A stretch of 64,000 bases of DNA, taken from Flavobacterium sufflavum (GTDB taxonomy: Bacteria; Bacteroidota; Bacteroidia; Flavobacteriales; Flavobacteriaceae). Every line of letters begins with the position of its first letter. Position 1 is the stretch's first letter. Positions 41,965-50,286 of the stretch are shown in pieces. A program made the position numbers and the translations under genes. The notes beneath the pieces were generated by a model. The model made no database searches. It was given only the letters and a program-made list of their open reading frames with translations, and was not told the origin of the DNA. The DNA is taken from NCBI RefSeq assembly GCF_004016525.1, contig NZ_SACJ01000016.1, forward strand, positions 40,037 through 104,036, written 5' to 3'.

Positions 41965-42819
41965 TCAATAATCTGAATTGCCTCCAGTATTATAATTTTG
42001 TCCTAAAGCGTTTTCAAGTTGAGCATCGTTAGGTGCTTTACCATGCCAAGCATGACTGTACATCATGTAATCAACTCCATTACCCATTTCAGTGTGTAGT
42101 AATACACAAACTGGTTTCCCTTTTCCAGTTCTTGCTTTTGCTTCAGCCATTCCTCCAATGATAGCTTCAACATCATTTCCTTTAGTGATTTCAACCACTT
42201 CCCAATCAAAAGCTTCAAATTTAGCACGAAGACTTCCCATTGCTAAAACTTCGTCAGTAGTACCGTCAATTTGTTTTCCGTTAAGGTCAACAGTTGCAAT
42301 TAAGTTATCTACTCCTTTAGCAGAAGCATACATGATAGCTTCCCAGTTTTGACCTTCCTGTAATTCACCATCACCGTGAAGTGTGTAAACGATATGCTTG
42401 TCGTTGTTTAGTTTTTTAGCTTGCGCTGCTCCAATTGCTACTGATAATCCTTGACCTAGAGACCCAGATGCAATACGTACTCCCGGCAAGTTGTCGTGAG
42501 TAGTTGGGTGTCCTTGCAATCTTGAATTTAATAAACGGAAAGTTGCCAATTCAGAAACTGGAAAATAACCGCTTCTTGCCAGAACACTATAAAAAACAGG
42601 AGAGATGTGTCCGTTTGATAAGAAGAATAAATCTTCACCAATACCGTTCATGTCCCAACCTTCTTTGCGGTCCATTATGTTTTGATATAAGGCTACCAAA
42701 AATTCAGTACAGCCTAGAGAACCTCCCGGGTGACCTGAATTAACAGCGTGAACCATTCGAAGGATGTCTCTTCTTACTTGGATAATTAAATCGTTTAATT
42801 GTTGAGTGTTAGGTTTCAT
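41965..42819 (-). CDS. Transketolase, N-terminal half
   Basis: 284 residues holding the diphosphate-binding domain of transketolase. Visible: HAVNSGHPGGSLGCTEFLVALY, FFLSNGHISPVFYSVLA, SGSLGQGLSVAIGAAQAKKL and the thiamine-diphosphate motif GDGELQEGQNWEA followed by ATVDLNGKQIDG. The chain ends where the pyrimidine domain would begin. It needs the product of the next gene downstream (40891-41844) to form an active heteromer. The gene is first in the unit; its upstream region is 425 bases long. Sequence identity is convincing on motifs alone. Confidence 0.92.
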   Translation of the reverse strand: MKPNTQQLNDLIIQVRRDILRMVHAVNSGHPGGSLGCTEFLVALYQNIMDRKEGWDMNGIGEDLFFLSNGHISPVFYSVLARSGYFPVSELATFRLLNSRLQGHPTTHDNLPGVRIASGSLGQGLSVAIGAAQAKKLNNDKHIVYTLHGDGELQEGQNWEAIMYASAKGVDNLIATVDLNGKQIDGTTDEVLAMGSLRAKFEAFDWEVVEITKGNDVEAIIGGMAEAKARTGKGKPVCVLLHTEMGNGVDYMMYSHAWHGKAPNDAQLENALGQNYNTGGNSDY

Positions 42820-42998
42820 TTTGAGTGTAAAAGTTAATAAACTTTTGCAAATGTAATTTTTATTTTGCCGTAAGACAAATGATTTTTATAATTGTTTGAT
42901 TGCAATTGTATTAGGAATAACAGCTCAAAATGAGGTTTTGGTTTCTTTATGGAGAAAATAGATGGATTTTATAAATGTAAATTACACACTAATTTTTT

Positions 42999-43115
42999 TT
43001 AATTGATACTTATCGAGTCATTGCTATTAGTGATTTGATGGAATTTGATGTCTAAGTTAGCGTCTTTTAATTTTTCCAGTACTTTTAGTTTTTTAAATTC
43101 ATTTTCAGAATTATT
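42999..43115 (-). pseudogene. Possible gene remnant in the gap upstream of the transketolase
   Basis: In the 425-base gap 42820-43244 the minus strand has one frame of 38 codons between stops, ending at TAA 42999-43001, reading about NNSENEFKKLKVLEKLKDAN then LDIKFHQITNSNDSISIN. It looks like a protein C-terminus but has no start codon and an in-frame stop directly upstream. It may be the tail of a degraded gene. The rest of the gap is AT-rich and shows nothing else. Confidence 0.3.
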
Positions 43116-43244
43116 TTAGAGAGCAATTTTTTTTGGAAGATAGCTGTGTTTTAACAATTTTATTTATGAATGTTAGAAAATGATTTTATGTAGTGTTTTT
43201 AGAAAACGTTATAGTAATAAAAAAGCACCGGATGAGGCTTTCGT

Positions 43245-43802
43245 TTAATTCTTATTTTCAGTAATTAGCTGTAGTAAAGTTTGTAATATTTCTTGTCCTT
43301 CTTCCCAAAGTCCCAGTTGTGAATCCAGATTCAAATGTCCTTTTGGGCCAACATTGTAAAACAGACTTCCCCATTTTTGAGCTAAAAATTCGGCTCTTTC
43401 TGTCGAAATGTAAGGGTCGTTAGAGCTGGTGATTACGATAGATGGATACTTTAATTTGTCTAAAGGAATAGGAGCAAAGTTCCAAATTTCCTCAGGTGTA
43501 TGTTCTGATGATTCTACATCGGCGGGAGCCACCAGTAAAGCACCTATAATTTTTCTGGTATCATTTTGTTGTGACCAATGAGCCACTAACGAAACCGCCA
43601 GACTGTGAGCCACAATAATAATGGGTGTTTCTATACTTTTGATCGTTGCATCCAGATTGCTTAACCAATCCTGTAATTGCGGTTGATTCCAATTGTCTTG
43701 AACCACTTTTTTTGCATTTGGGAAATAATGTAACCAATTGTCTTGCCAATGTCCTGTTGTCGAATCGCCTAATCCGGGAACTATTAATACGCTGTACTCC
43801 AT
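43245..43802 (-). CDS. RBBP9/YdeN-family alpha/beta hydrolase
   Basis: 185 residues. The opening SVLIVPGLGDSTTGHWQDNW is the family hallmark, the nucleophile is in IVAHSLAVSL (Ser in a-H-S-L-a instead of GxSxG), and GPKGHLN supplies the catalytic histidine, with an acidic residue in SSNDPYIS. The family are small serine hydrolases of unknown natural substrate. It is transcribed alone on the minus strand with no clear operon partner and is upstream of the 425-base gap. Confidence 0.88.
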   Translation of the reverse strand: MEYSVLIVPGLGDSTTGHWQDNWLHYFPNAKKVVQDNWNQPQLQDWLSNLDATIKSIETPIIIVAHSLAVSLVAHWSQQNDTRKIIGALLVAPADVESSEHTPEEIWNFAPIPLDKLKYPSIVITSSNDPYISTERAEFLAQKWGSLFYNVGPKGHLNLDSQLGLWEEGQEILQTLLQLITENKN

Positions 43803-43996
43803 ATTGTTTTTATAATACTATAAGAATAGTACAAAGCTATGAAATCCCAATTTATTATATCAAATTAGTCTAATAAAAGTTGATTTGAATAAAATGTATA
43901 ACTGTCTATAAAAACACGATTACGAAAAGTCAGGAGACGGTTGCGGAATTTTGTGTTTTAAAAGTACTCTTTAAAATAGCTGATTTTTTCAAAAAA

Positions 43997-44506
43997 TTAT
44001 AAAGAATCCCAAAAATCACGTTCTATAACATTAACTTTTCCGTTGTTTATTTTTTTGATAAACTCATCTTCAAATAATTGTATGAGTTCAGGATGTTCCT
44101 CTTTATTTTTGTAGTTTATGTCAAAAAGTTGCGATTCTGAAGTGGTAACTCCAATAAATTCAAGCCAAGGTATACTGCTTTTTGAATGACGTTCTTCTGT
44201 TTTGAATTTGTAATCTGGATCACTATTTGTTATGAACCAAAATCGTAACGAATCTTTTCCTAAAACAACAATTCTTGTGTCAAATTGTTTATCTCCTTTT
44301 TGTTGTTTGCTATTTAACTTAAAAACTCCTCTTAATTCAGTTGATTTTAATTTTGAAATCTTAGTTTCTAATTGTTCATATGTCATATTAGGAAATTGAT
44401 ATTCCATAATAGGTTCTGCTGGTTTCATAAAGAAATACATAAAAACCAAGTAAGCTAGAACTAATAGAATTAAGCTACCAAGTGAAGCTGATATAATTTT
44501 AATCAT
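43997..44506 (-). CDS. Single-pass membrane protein of unknown function
   Basis: 169 residues. A membrane helix at residues 6-28 (ASLGSLILLVLAYLVFMYFFM) is followed by a periplasmic-type domain with NMTYEQLETKISKLKSTELRGVFKL, RIVVLGKDSLRFWFITNSD and WLEFIGVT. I do not recognise the family. The gene lies 12 bases downstream of 44519-44911 on the same strand and is probably co-transcribed. No relation to the neighbours' functions is visible. Confidence 0.55.
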   Translation of the reverse strand: MIKIISASLGSLILLVLAYLVFMYFFMKPAEPIMEYQFPNMTYEQLETKISKLKSTELRGVFKLNSKQQKGDKQFDTRIVVLGKDSLRFWFITNSDPDYKFKTEERHSKSSIPWLEFIGVTTSESQLFDINYKNKEEHPELIQLFEDEFIKKINNGKVNVIERDFWDSL

Positions 44507-44518
44507 TTTTTATTTTTT

Positions 44519-44911
44519 TTAGTAAATTCTAAGATGCTCAGGTAATTTTGTATTTATTCTTTGTAGTAAATAGGGTGCTAATAGTATACCTGATAAATTA
44601 CATATGAAAGTATATTCAAAAAATAAATCAGACATATTTTTTAAAATCAAACTAATTATAATTGATATTGAAATGAAAATTATAGTATTAGTATAACAGA
44701 AGAATTTAACAGTAAATTCTTTTTCTCTGCAATAATAAATTATTAATAACAGCCAATAATAGTAGAAAGCATGAAATGTTTTTAGTAAAAGTATTGGCCA
44801 AATATTAATATGTTGTGTAAATATCTCTATTATGAAATATAGTATACAGGATATTAATGTTTCTGTAAACCAAATTATTGCTAATGTCTTTAAAACGTCA
44901 GAAAGTCTCAT
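44519..44911 (-). CDS. Small four-helix membrane protein of unknown function
   Basis: 130 residues with four predicted membrane helices (about 8-27, 38-57, 68-90, 96-115) and little soluble sequence; the start is MRLSDVLKTLAIIWF. The start and C-terminus (QRINTKLPEHLRIY) are charged. No family is recognised. It precedes the single-pass protein gene at 43997-44506 by 12 bases, suggesting a two-gene operon of unknown role. Base composition is very AT-rich compared with the neighbouring selO. Confidence 0.55.
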   Translation of the reverse strand: MRLSDVLKTLAIIWFTETLISCILYFIIEIFTQHINIWPILLLKTFHAFYYYWLLLIIYYCREKEFTVKFFCYTNTIIFISISIIISLILKNMSDLFFEYTFICNLSGILLAPYLLQRINTKLPEHLRIY

Positions 44912-44961
44912 TCTTGTTTAATTCTTTAATCAAATATAAAAAAAGATTTCTTACAAAATAA

Positions 44962-44987
44962 AAAAGTACAGCTTTCACTGTACTTTT
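44962..44987 (-). terminator. Terminator of selO
   Basis: AAAAGTACAG (44962-44971), loop CTTTCA, CTGTACTTTT (44978-44987). On the minus strand the stem is followed by a T-run. Confidence 0.8.
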
Positions 44988-45013
44988 AAGATTTAATAGT
45001 TTGTAATCGGAAA

Positions 45014-46576
45014 TTAAGAACTACACGACAGCATAGAACAACCTACTTTGTTTCTTGCCCATTCGGGACGTTTAGCGAACCATTTTTTTTGGTCTTTTTG
45101 TTCAGAGTAAGGGTTTTTAAGTAAGTTGAAAAGTTCATCAATCAGGTTGTAATCGCCTTTGTCGGCAGCATCGATGGCTAGTTGCGCCATGTAATTTCGC
45201 AATACATATTTTGGATTGATAGTATTCATTTTTTCGGCACGTTCTGAATCTGTTTCTTTTTCTAATTGCAAACGAATACTGTATTTATCGAACCATTTAT
45301 TCCATGCTTCAGTTATTTCAGGCAATTGTTCGATGGAACCATAAAAAGCATCCTGAATAATCGTGATGCCTTGTCCCGGATTTTCTTTTGAAAAACGACT
45401 TAGGTTTCTAAAGAAAATGGTCATATCCGTTTCGCTTAAATGCAAATTGTTTTCTAATTCCTGAATGAGTTTTTGATCGCTTTCGTTTTCGGTGAGAAGA
45501 CCAATTTTAGAGCACATCATATTTAAATATTTGCTTTCGAAATTAGTACCAAAATCAGCTAGAATTTTTTCTAATCCTGCTGTTTCTTCGATTAATGGAA
45601 ATAAGGCATTCGCGAGTTGGTATAAATTCCAAAGGACTATATTAGGTTGGTTTCCATAACGGTAACGTTTGTGTTGAGAATCGGTTGTGTTGGGTGTCCA
45701 GCCATAATCATAGCCTTCGAGCCAGCCGTAAGGACCATAATCAATGGTTAGTCCTAAGATTGACATATTATCAGTATTCATCACTCCGTGTACAAAGCCC
45801 ACACGTTGCCAGTGAATAACCATTTCCAGGCTGTTTTCGGCTACTTTTTTGAAAAATTGGAGATAGCTTTCTTTGGAAGGCACACCTAATTCGGGATAAA
45901 AATGCTTTACGGTATAATCAACCAGTGTTTTTAGTGTTTCAATGTCATTGCGAACAGCGAGGATTTGGTAATTTCCAAAACGCAAAAAGCTAGGCGCAAT
46001 CCGGCTTACGATAGCTCCTTTTTCGTAAGCGGGATTTCCATTATAAAGTACGTCCCTTAAAACTTCGTCACCCGATAAGGCTAAAGATAAAGCTCGGGTA
46101 GTAGGAACGCCAAGATGAAACATAGCTTCGCTGCATAAATATTCCCGGATGGAAGAACGCAAAACGGCTAATCCATCGGCGGTTCTGGAATAAGGCGTTT
46201 TTCCGGATCCTTTGAGTTGGATTGCCCAACGTTGCTTGTTATGTACGATTTCGGTTAGATTAATGGCGCGACCATCACCGAGTTGTCCTGCCCAGTTTCC
46301 AAATTGATGTCCACCGTAGCACATGGCGTAAGGCTGTGTATCAGGCAAAATTTCGTTTCCGGTGAAAACGTTTTTGAATTCGTCAGTTTTTGCATCAGAT
46401 GTTGCTAATCCTAAATTTTCCAGCATTTCCGGTGAAACGTGGATGATTTGAGGATTTGCTGTTTTTGTTGGTGTTATAAATGAAAAACAAGCATTTTCAA
46501 CCTGTCTGACATAGTTTTCTGTAATTGGGTCGGCGGGTAATTCTTTGTTGAAAGTATCTTGGATGTTGAGTTTCAT
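45014..46576 (-). CDS. selO: SelO/YdiU family protein adenylyltransferase (AMPylase)
   Basis: 520 residues of the pseudokinase-fold YdiU/SelO family, which transfers AMP from ATP to protein hydroxyls and helps in redox homeostasis. Visible: YAMCYGGHQFGNWAGQLGDGRA, WAIQLKGSGKTPYSRTADGLAVLRSSIREYL, HGVMNTDNMSILGLTIDYGPYGWLEGYD with the metal-binding Asn and Asp residues, and the C-terminal RPEWARNKVGCSMLSCSS. In animals the last segment carries selenocysteine; bacterial homologues have cysteine there. Here there are two cysteines five residues apart, a spacing that could allow an intramolecular disulfide. The upstream region holds repeat copy B. Confidence 0.93.
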   Translation of the reverse strand: MKLNIQDTFNKELPADPITENYVRQVENACFSFITPTKTANPQIIHVSPEMLENLGLATSDAKTDEFKNVFTGNEILPDTQPYAMCYGGHQFGNWAGQLGDGRAINLTEIVHNKQRWAIQLKGSGKTPYSRTADGLAVLRSSIREYLCSEAMFHLGVPTTRALSLALSGDEVLRDVLYNGNPAYEKGAIVSRIAPSFLRFGNYQILAVRNDIETLKTLVDYTVKHFYPELGVPSKESYLQFFKKVAENSLEMVIHWQRVGFVHGVMNTDNMSILGLTIDYGPYGWLEGYDYGWTPNTTDSQHKRYRYGNQPNIVLWNLYQLANALFPLIEETAGLEKILADFGTNFESKYLNMMCSKIGLLTENESDQKLIQELENNLHLSETDMTIFFRNLSRFSKENPGQGITIIQDAFYGSIEQLPEITEAWNKWFDKYSIRLQLEKETDSERAEKMNTINPKYVLRNYMAQLAIDAADKGDYNLIDELFNLLKNPYSEQKDQKKWFAKRPEWARNKVGCSMLSCSS

Positions 46577-46773
46577 TGTATTTGTAATTATTGATACTAC
46601 AAAGTTACAAATATTAATACCACTTTTTTAAACCATATAATTCATAGAAGTTTGCTGTTCTATAGTTTTTTTCAATAAGTTCATATAAGTATAAATGGTG
46701 GAACATTTTTTTATTACTTAATGACTCTTAACTCCTTAATGTTAAAAAAATATAATGTTTAGAATCTTTTTTT

Positions 46774-46886
46774 GCGTGAGGGATAGTAGTGAAAATCCTT
46801 TTATTCTCTTGTTTTTTTAACGGGAGAATAAAAGATTGTAACGAATAGCCCGACACTACTGTAACGGAGTGGAAGTAGTGGCACGC
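46774..46886 (+). repeat. Structured intergenic repeat, copy B (three-way junction)
   Basis: GCGTG (46774-46778) pairs with CACGC (46882-46886); GGG (46780-46782) with CCC (46849-46851); CTTTTATTCTC (46798-46808) with GAGAATAAAAG (46824-46834), extended past one bulged C by AAT/ATT; and CACTAC (46854-46859) with GTAGTG (46875-46880). Together this gives a branched fold with two hairpins. Flanks match copies A and C. The rest of the 412-base gap (46577-46988) holds AT-rich sequence and the tgt promoter box. Confidence 0.65.
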
Positions 46887-46949
46887 CCCAATGGCGTTTT
46901 TTAAGCGTTACTTTGCTGTTAAAAAAGGGTAACATTTTCTAAATTAAAC

Positions 46950-46957
46950 TATCTTTG
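46950..46957 (+). promoter_or_regulatory. Candidate -7 promoter box of tgt
   Basis: TATCTTTG exactly fits TAnnTTTG, 31 bases before the ATG. No convincing -33 TTG is seen. Confidence 0.45.
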
Positions 46958-46988
46958 CCAGCCGAACAATCGGAAGAAAAACCTTAGT

Positions 46989-48119
46989 ATGAAGTTTGAT
47001 TTATTACAAAAAGACCCACTTTCTAAAGCCAGAGCGGGAAGCATTACCACAGATCACGGTGTAATTGAAACGCCTATTTTTATGCCTGTAGGCACTGTTG
47101 CCTCGGTAAAAGGGGTGCATCAGAGAGAATTAAAAAACGATATTAATCCTGATATTATTCTTGGAAATACCTATCATTTGTATTTGCGTCCGCAGACTAA
47201 AATTTTAGAAGCAGCGGGTGGTTTGCATAAATTTATGAATTGGGATCGTAATATTTTGACTGATTCCGGAGGTTATCAGGTATATTCTCTTTCGAATAGC
47301 CGAAAAATTAAGGAAGAAGGGGTGAAGTTTAAGTCGCATATTGATGGTTCTTATCATGTGTTTACGCCCGAAAATGTGATGGAAATTCAACGTACTATTG
47401 GAGCTGATATCATTATGGCTTTTGACGAATGTACGCCTTATCCTTGCGATTATAATTATGCGAAGCGTTCGATGCACATGACGCATCGTTGGTTAGACCG
47501 TTGTATCAATCATTTGGATAAAGTGCCGGTGAAATATGGTTACGATCAAGCTTTTTTTCCTATTGTTCAAGGAAGTACTTATAAAGATTTAAGACGTCAA
47601 TCGGCGGAATATATTGCTAATTCAGGTCAGGTTGGAAACGCTATTGGTGGATTATCTGTTGGAGAGCCTGCTGAGGAAATGTATGCGATGACTGAGGTGG
47701 TTACTGAGATTTTGCCGGAAGACAAACCGCGTTATCTGATGGGAGTGGGAACGCCTATTAATATTCTGGAGAATATTGCGTTAGGAATTGATATGTTTGA
47801 TTGTGTGATGCCTACCCGTAATGCCCGTAACGGTATGTTGTTTACGGCTAATGGTACTATAAATATCAAGAATAAAAAATGGGAAGCCGATTTTTCGCCA
47901 ATTGACGAAATGGGAATCACATTTGTGGATACTGAATATACAAAAGCCTATTTGCGTCACCTTTTTGCTGCTAATGAATATTTAGGAAAGCAAATTGCTA
48001 CGATTCATAATCTTGGTTTTTATATGTGGTTAGTGCGCGAGGCCAGAAAACATATTTTGGCTGGCGATTTTAGACCATGGAAAGAGATGATGGTAAAAAA
48101 TATGAGCCAAAGGTTGTAA
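46989..48119 (+). CDS. tgt: Queuine tRNA-ribosyltransferase (TGT), without the usual zinc cysteines
   Basis: 376 residues, normal length. Active-site segments are intact: ILTDSGGYQVYSLS with Asp92 (E. coli Asp89), FDECTPYPCD, GGLSVGEP, and the nucleophile Asp271 in IDMFDCVMPTRNARNG. The bacterial zinc motif CxCxxC that normally follows the ARNG region about 25-30 residues on is absent: the equivalent stretch reads PIDEMGITFVDTEYTKAYLRHL, with no cysteine; the histidine of TIHNLGFY is kept. TGT exchanges guanine 34 of Asp, Asn, His and Tyr tRNAs for a queuosine precursor. It is followed by a permease unit after a repeat-rich spacer. Confidence 0.93.
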   Translation: MKFDLLQKDPLSKARAGSITTDHGVIETPIFMPVGTVASVKGVHQRELKNDINPDIILGNTYHLYLRPQTKILEAAGGLHKFMNWDRNILTDSGGYQVYSLSNSRKIKEEGVKFKSHIDGSYHVFTPENVMEIQRTIGADIIMAFDECTPYPCDYNYAKRSMHMTHRWLDRCINHLDKVPVKYGYDQAFFPIVQGSTYKDLRRQSAEYIANSGQVGNAIGGLSVGEPAEEMYAMTEVVTEILPEDKPRYLMGVGTPINILENIALGIDMFDCVMPTRNARNGMLFTANGTINIKNKKWEADFSPIDEMGITFVDTEYTKAYLRHLFAANEYLGKQIATIHNLGFYMWLVREARKHILAGDFRPWKEMMVKNMSQRL

Positions 48120-48123
48120 AAAA

Positions 48124-48230
48124 GTTATGAGTTATGAGTTGTCAGTTATGAGTTTAATGCTTTTTAGTTTTAACTTCTGACTTCTAGCCTCTGACTTTTA
48201 ACCTCTGACTTCTAACTTCTAACTTTAAAG
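48124..48230 (+). repeat. Degenerate short tandem repeats between tgt and the permease
   Basis: GAGTTATGAGTTGTCAGTTA is followed by many variants of a roughly 10-base unit like TCTGACTTCTA and TAACTTCTAAC. The same word type occurs before bcp (34940-34965). Non-coding. Confidence 0.7.
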
Positions 48231-48231
48231 T

Positions 48232-49320
48232 ATGTTGACAATATTAGATAAATACATTCTGAAAAGATATTTAGCCACTTTTGGGGCTATGTTGTTGATG
48301 TTTATCCCAATTGGGATTATAATTGACGTTTCGGAGAAGATTAATAAAATGATTGAGAACAAAGTTCCATTTACGGACGTTGCGATCTATTATTATAATT
48401 TTACCATCTATTTTGCGAATGCTTTATTCCCAATATTTTTGTTTTTATCTATTATTTGGTTCACCTCAAAATTGGCTAACAATACCGAGATTATAGCTAT
48501 TTTGGGTTCGGGAATTTCATTTACCCGTTTTTTAAAGCCTTATATCATTGGTGCGTCAATTGTTTCTGTTATGGTTTTATTAATGGGATTTTATGTGGTT
48601 CCAAGAGCTAGTGAGGGATTCAATAATTTCCGCTATACCTATTTAAGATCTGGTGGAAAAGAGCTAATGGCTGGTGATAATACCGATGTTTACAGACAGC
48701 TGAATGATAAAGAGTTTTTGTATGTAAGTAATTATAATACTGAGTCAAAAATGGCTTTTAATTTCTCTTTGGAAAAGTTTGAAAAAGAGAAAATGATTTC
48801 TAAAATCACAGCCAGCAGGATTAAGTGGAATGAAAAAGACAGAACTTATACCTTGTATGATTACACTAAAAGAACAGTTGGGAAATTAGGCGATAAGATT
48901 GAAATTTTACCCGAAAAAAAAGTCAAGTTTAAATTTGAACTTAAAGATTTAACCCCCGTGGTTTATATTGCCGAAACCTTACGTCTTGATGAATTGATTG
49001 ATTTTATTGACACCGAAAAAAAGCGTGGTTCTTCAAATATCAATGTTTATATGGTTGTTTTATACAAGAAGTTTAGTGTTCCTGTTTCAGCCTTTATTTT
49101 GACCATTATTGCCGTTGCAGTTTCTTCTATGAAACGAAGAGGAGGAATGGGGATGAATTTAACGATAGGGATTGCCGTAGCTTTTGGTTTTGTGTTTTTT
49201 GATAAGATTTTTGGAGTATTAGCCGAGAAATCTACTTTTTCACCGTTTTTAGCGGTTTGGTTCTCTAATATCATTTTTGGAATTTTAGCTGTATATTTAT
49301 TACGCAATGCCAAACGATAG
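48232..49320 (+). CDS. LptF/LptG-type permease (YjgP/YjgQ family)
   Basis: 362 residues. The pattern of membrane helices near each end (about 11-30, 55-75, 95-120 and 275-360) around a periplasmic jellyroll (about 130-270) is that of LptF/LptG; MLTILDKYILKRYLATFGAMLL is the typical opening. The complex extracts lipopolysaccharide from the inner membrane with LptB. Only one of the pair is here; its partner lies elsewhere. The reading frame overlaps the start of the DMT transporter by 14 bases, so translation is coupled. Confidence 0.88.
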   Translation: MLTILDKYILKRYLATFGAMLLMFIPIGIIIDVSEKINKMIENKVPFTDVAIYYYNFTIYFANALFPIFLFLSIIWFTSKLANNTEIIAILGSGISFTRFLKPYIIGASIVSVMVLLMGFYVVPRASEGFNNFRYTYLRSGGKELMAGDNTDVYRQLNDKEFLYVSNYNTESKMAFNFSLEKFEKEKMISKITASRIKWNEKDRTYTLYDYTKRTVGKLGDKIEILPEKKVKFKFELKDLTPVVYIAETLRLDELIDFIDTEKKRGSSNINVYMVVLYKKFSVPVSAFILTIIAVAVSSMKRRGGMGMNLTIGIAVAFGFVFFDKIFGVLAEKSTFSPFLAVWFSNIIFGILAVYLLRNAKR

Positions 49321-50206
49321 ACTTAAAAGCTATTTAAATCTTCATCTCATCGTTTTTATTTGGGGATTTACAGCCATTCTTGGTGCTTTGATTACTATTT
49401 CGGCAGATGTAATTGTTTGGTATCGAATGCTTTTTGCAGCCTTGTTTTTAGGGGTTCATTTATTCCTTTCTAAAAAATCTTTTCGTATTCCCTGGTATTC
49501 TTTGCTTAAATTAAGCTTTGTAGGATTATTGATTGCGCTGCATTGGATTTTTTTCTTTCATGCAATTCATGTTTCTAATGTATCAATTACCTTATCGGTT
49601 TTTTCACTGGGTGCTTTTCTGGCTTCATTGTTAGAGCCGTTGTTTTATGGACGAAAAGTACTTTGGTACGAAGTATTCTTTGGACTAATTATAATTGCGG
49701 GATTGTCAATTATTATGCAGGTTGAGGTGAATTATTTTGAAGGAATGTTATTTGCTTTGGTTTCGATAGTTTTAGGGGTTTTGTTTACCTTGTCTAATGG
49801 AAAACTTATCCAGAGTCATGATTCGGCTGTGATTACTTTTTATGAGTTTTTAGCTGGAATATTTTTCATAAGCTGCTATTTCTTTTTTCAGAATAAATTT
49901 ACTGTTGACTTTTTCGATGTTTCTTTCAATAATTGGGTTTTATTACTGGTTTTATCGAGTGTTTGTACGGCTTATGCTTTTACGGCTTCGGTAAAGGTTA
50001 TGAAACAATTGAGTCCTTATACCGTGATGTTAACAACTAATTTGGAACCTGTTTACGGAATTGTTTTGGCTTATTTTATTATTGGAGGAAAAGAAAAAAT
50101 GAGTGCTTCGTTTTATATCGGAGCAGTTATTATTATTCTGACGGTTATTTCGAATGGTATTGTAAAACACAGAAAGAAAATTAGAAAAGTGCAGAATAGT
50201 AATTAA
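49307..50206 (+). CDS. DMT superfamily transporter (two EamA domains)
   Basis: 299 residues with ten evenly spaced membrane helices arranged as two five-helix EamA halves; the second half contains PYTVMLTTNLEPVYGIVLAYFI, the EamA hallmark near a proline. The start overlaps the end of the LptF/G-like gene by 14 bases (ATG 49307 versus stop 49320). The substrate is unknown; the family exports amino acids, nucleotide sugars or other metabolites. The ATGCCAAACGATAGACTT start is inside the preceding gene's end, a clear sign of translational coupling. Confidence 0.88.
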   Translation: MPNDRLKSYLNLHLIVFIWGFTAILGALITISADVIVWYRMLFAALFLGVHLFLSKKSFRIPWYSLLKLSFVGLLIALHWIFFFHAIHVSNVSITLSVFSLGAFLASLLEPLFYGRKVLWYEVFFGLIIIAGLSIIMQVEVNYFEGMLFALVSIVLGVLFTLSNGKLIQSHDSAVITFYEFLAGIFFISCYFFFQNKFTVDFFDVSFNNWVLLLVLSSVCTAYAFTASVKVMKQLSPYTVMLTTNLEPVYGIVLAYFIIGGKEKMSASFYIGAVIIILTVISNGIVKHRKKIRKVQNSN

Positions 50207-50286
50207 TAATGATTCACATTTTTTATTAAAAAACACAGCGTTATACATATCCAGATTTATCTTTTACATTCTTAATTTTGAATAAA

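Noticed and set aside
42999..43115. Functional small gene in the transketolase upstream gap
   Set aside because: The 38-codon frame has no start codon and a stop directly upstream; at most it is a remnant.
48124..48230. CRISPR array
   Set aside because: The repeats are degenerate units of about 10 bases without unique spacers of constant length, and there are no cas genes.
50273..50280. Promoter box TAATTTTG giving a leaderless LTA-synthase-like mRNA
   Set aside because: The box is only six bases before the ATG and lacks a -33 element; in such AT-rich DNA the match may be chance.
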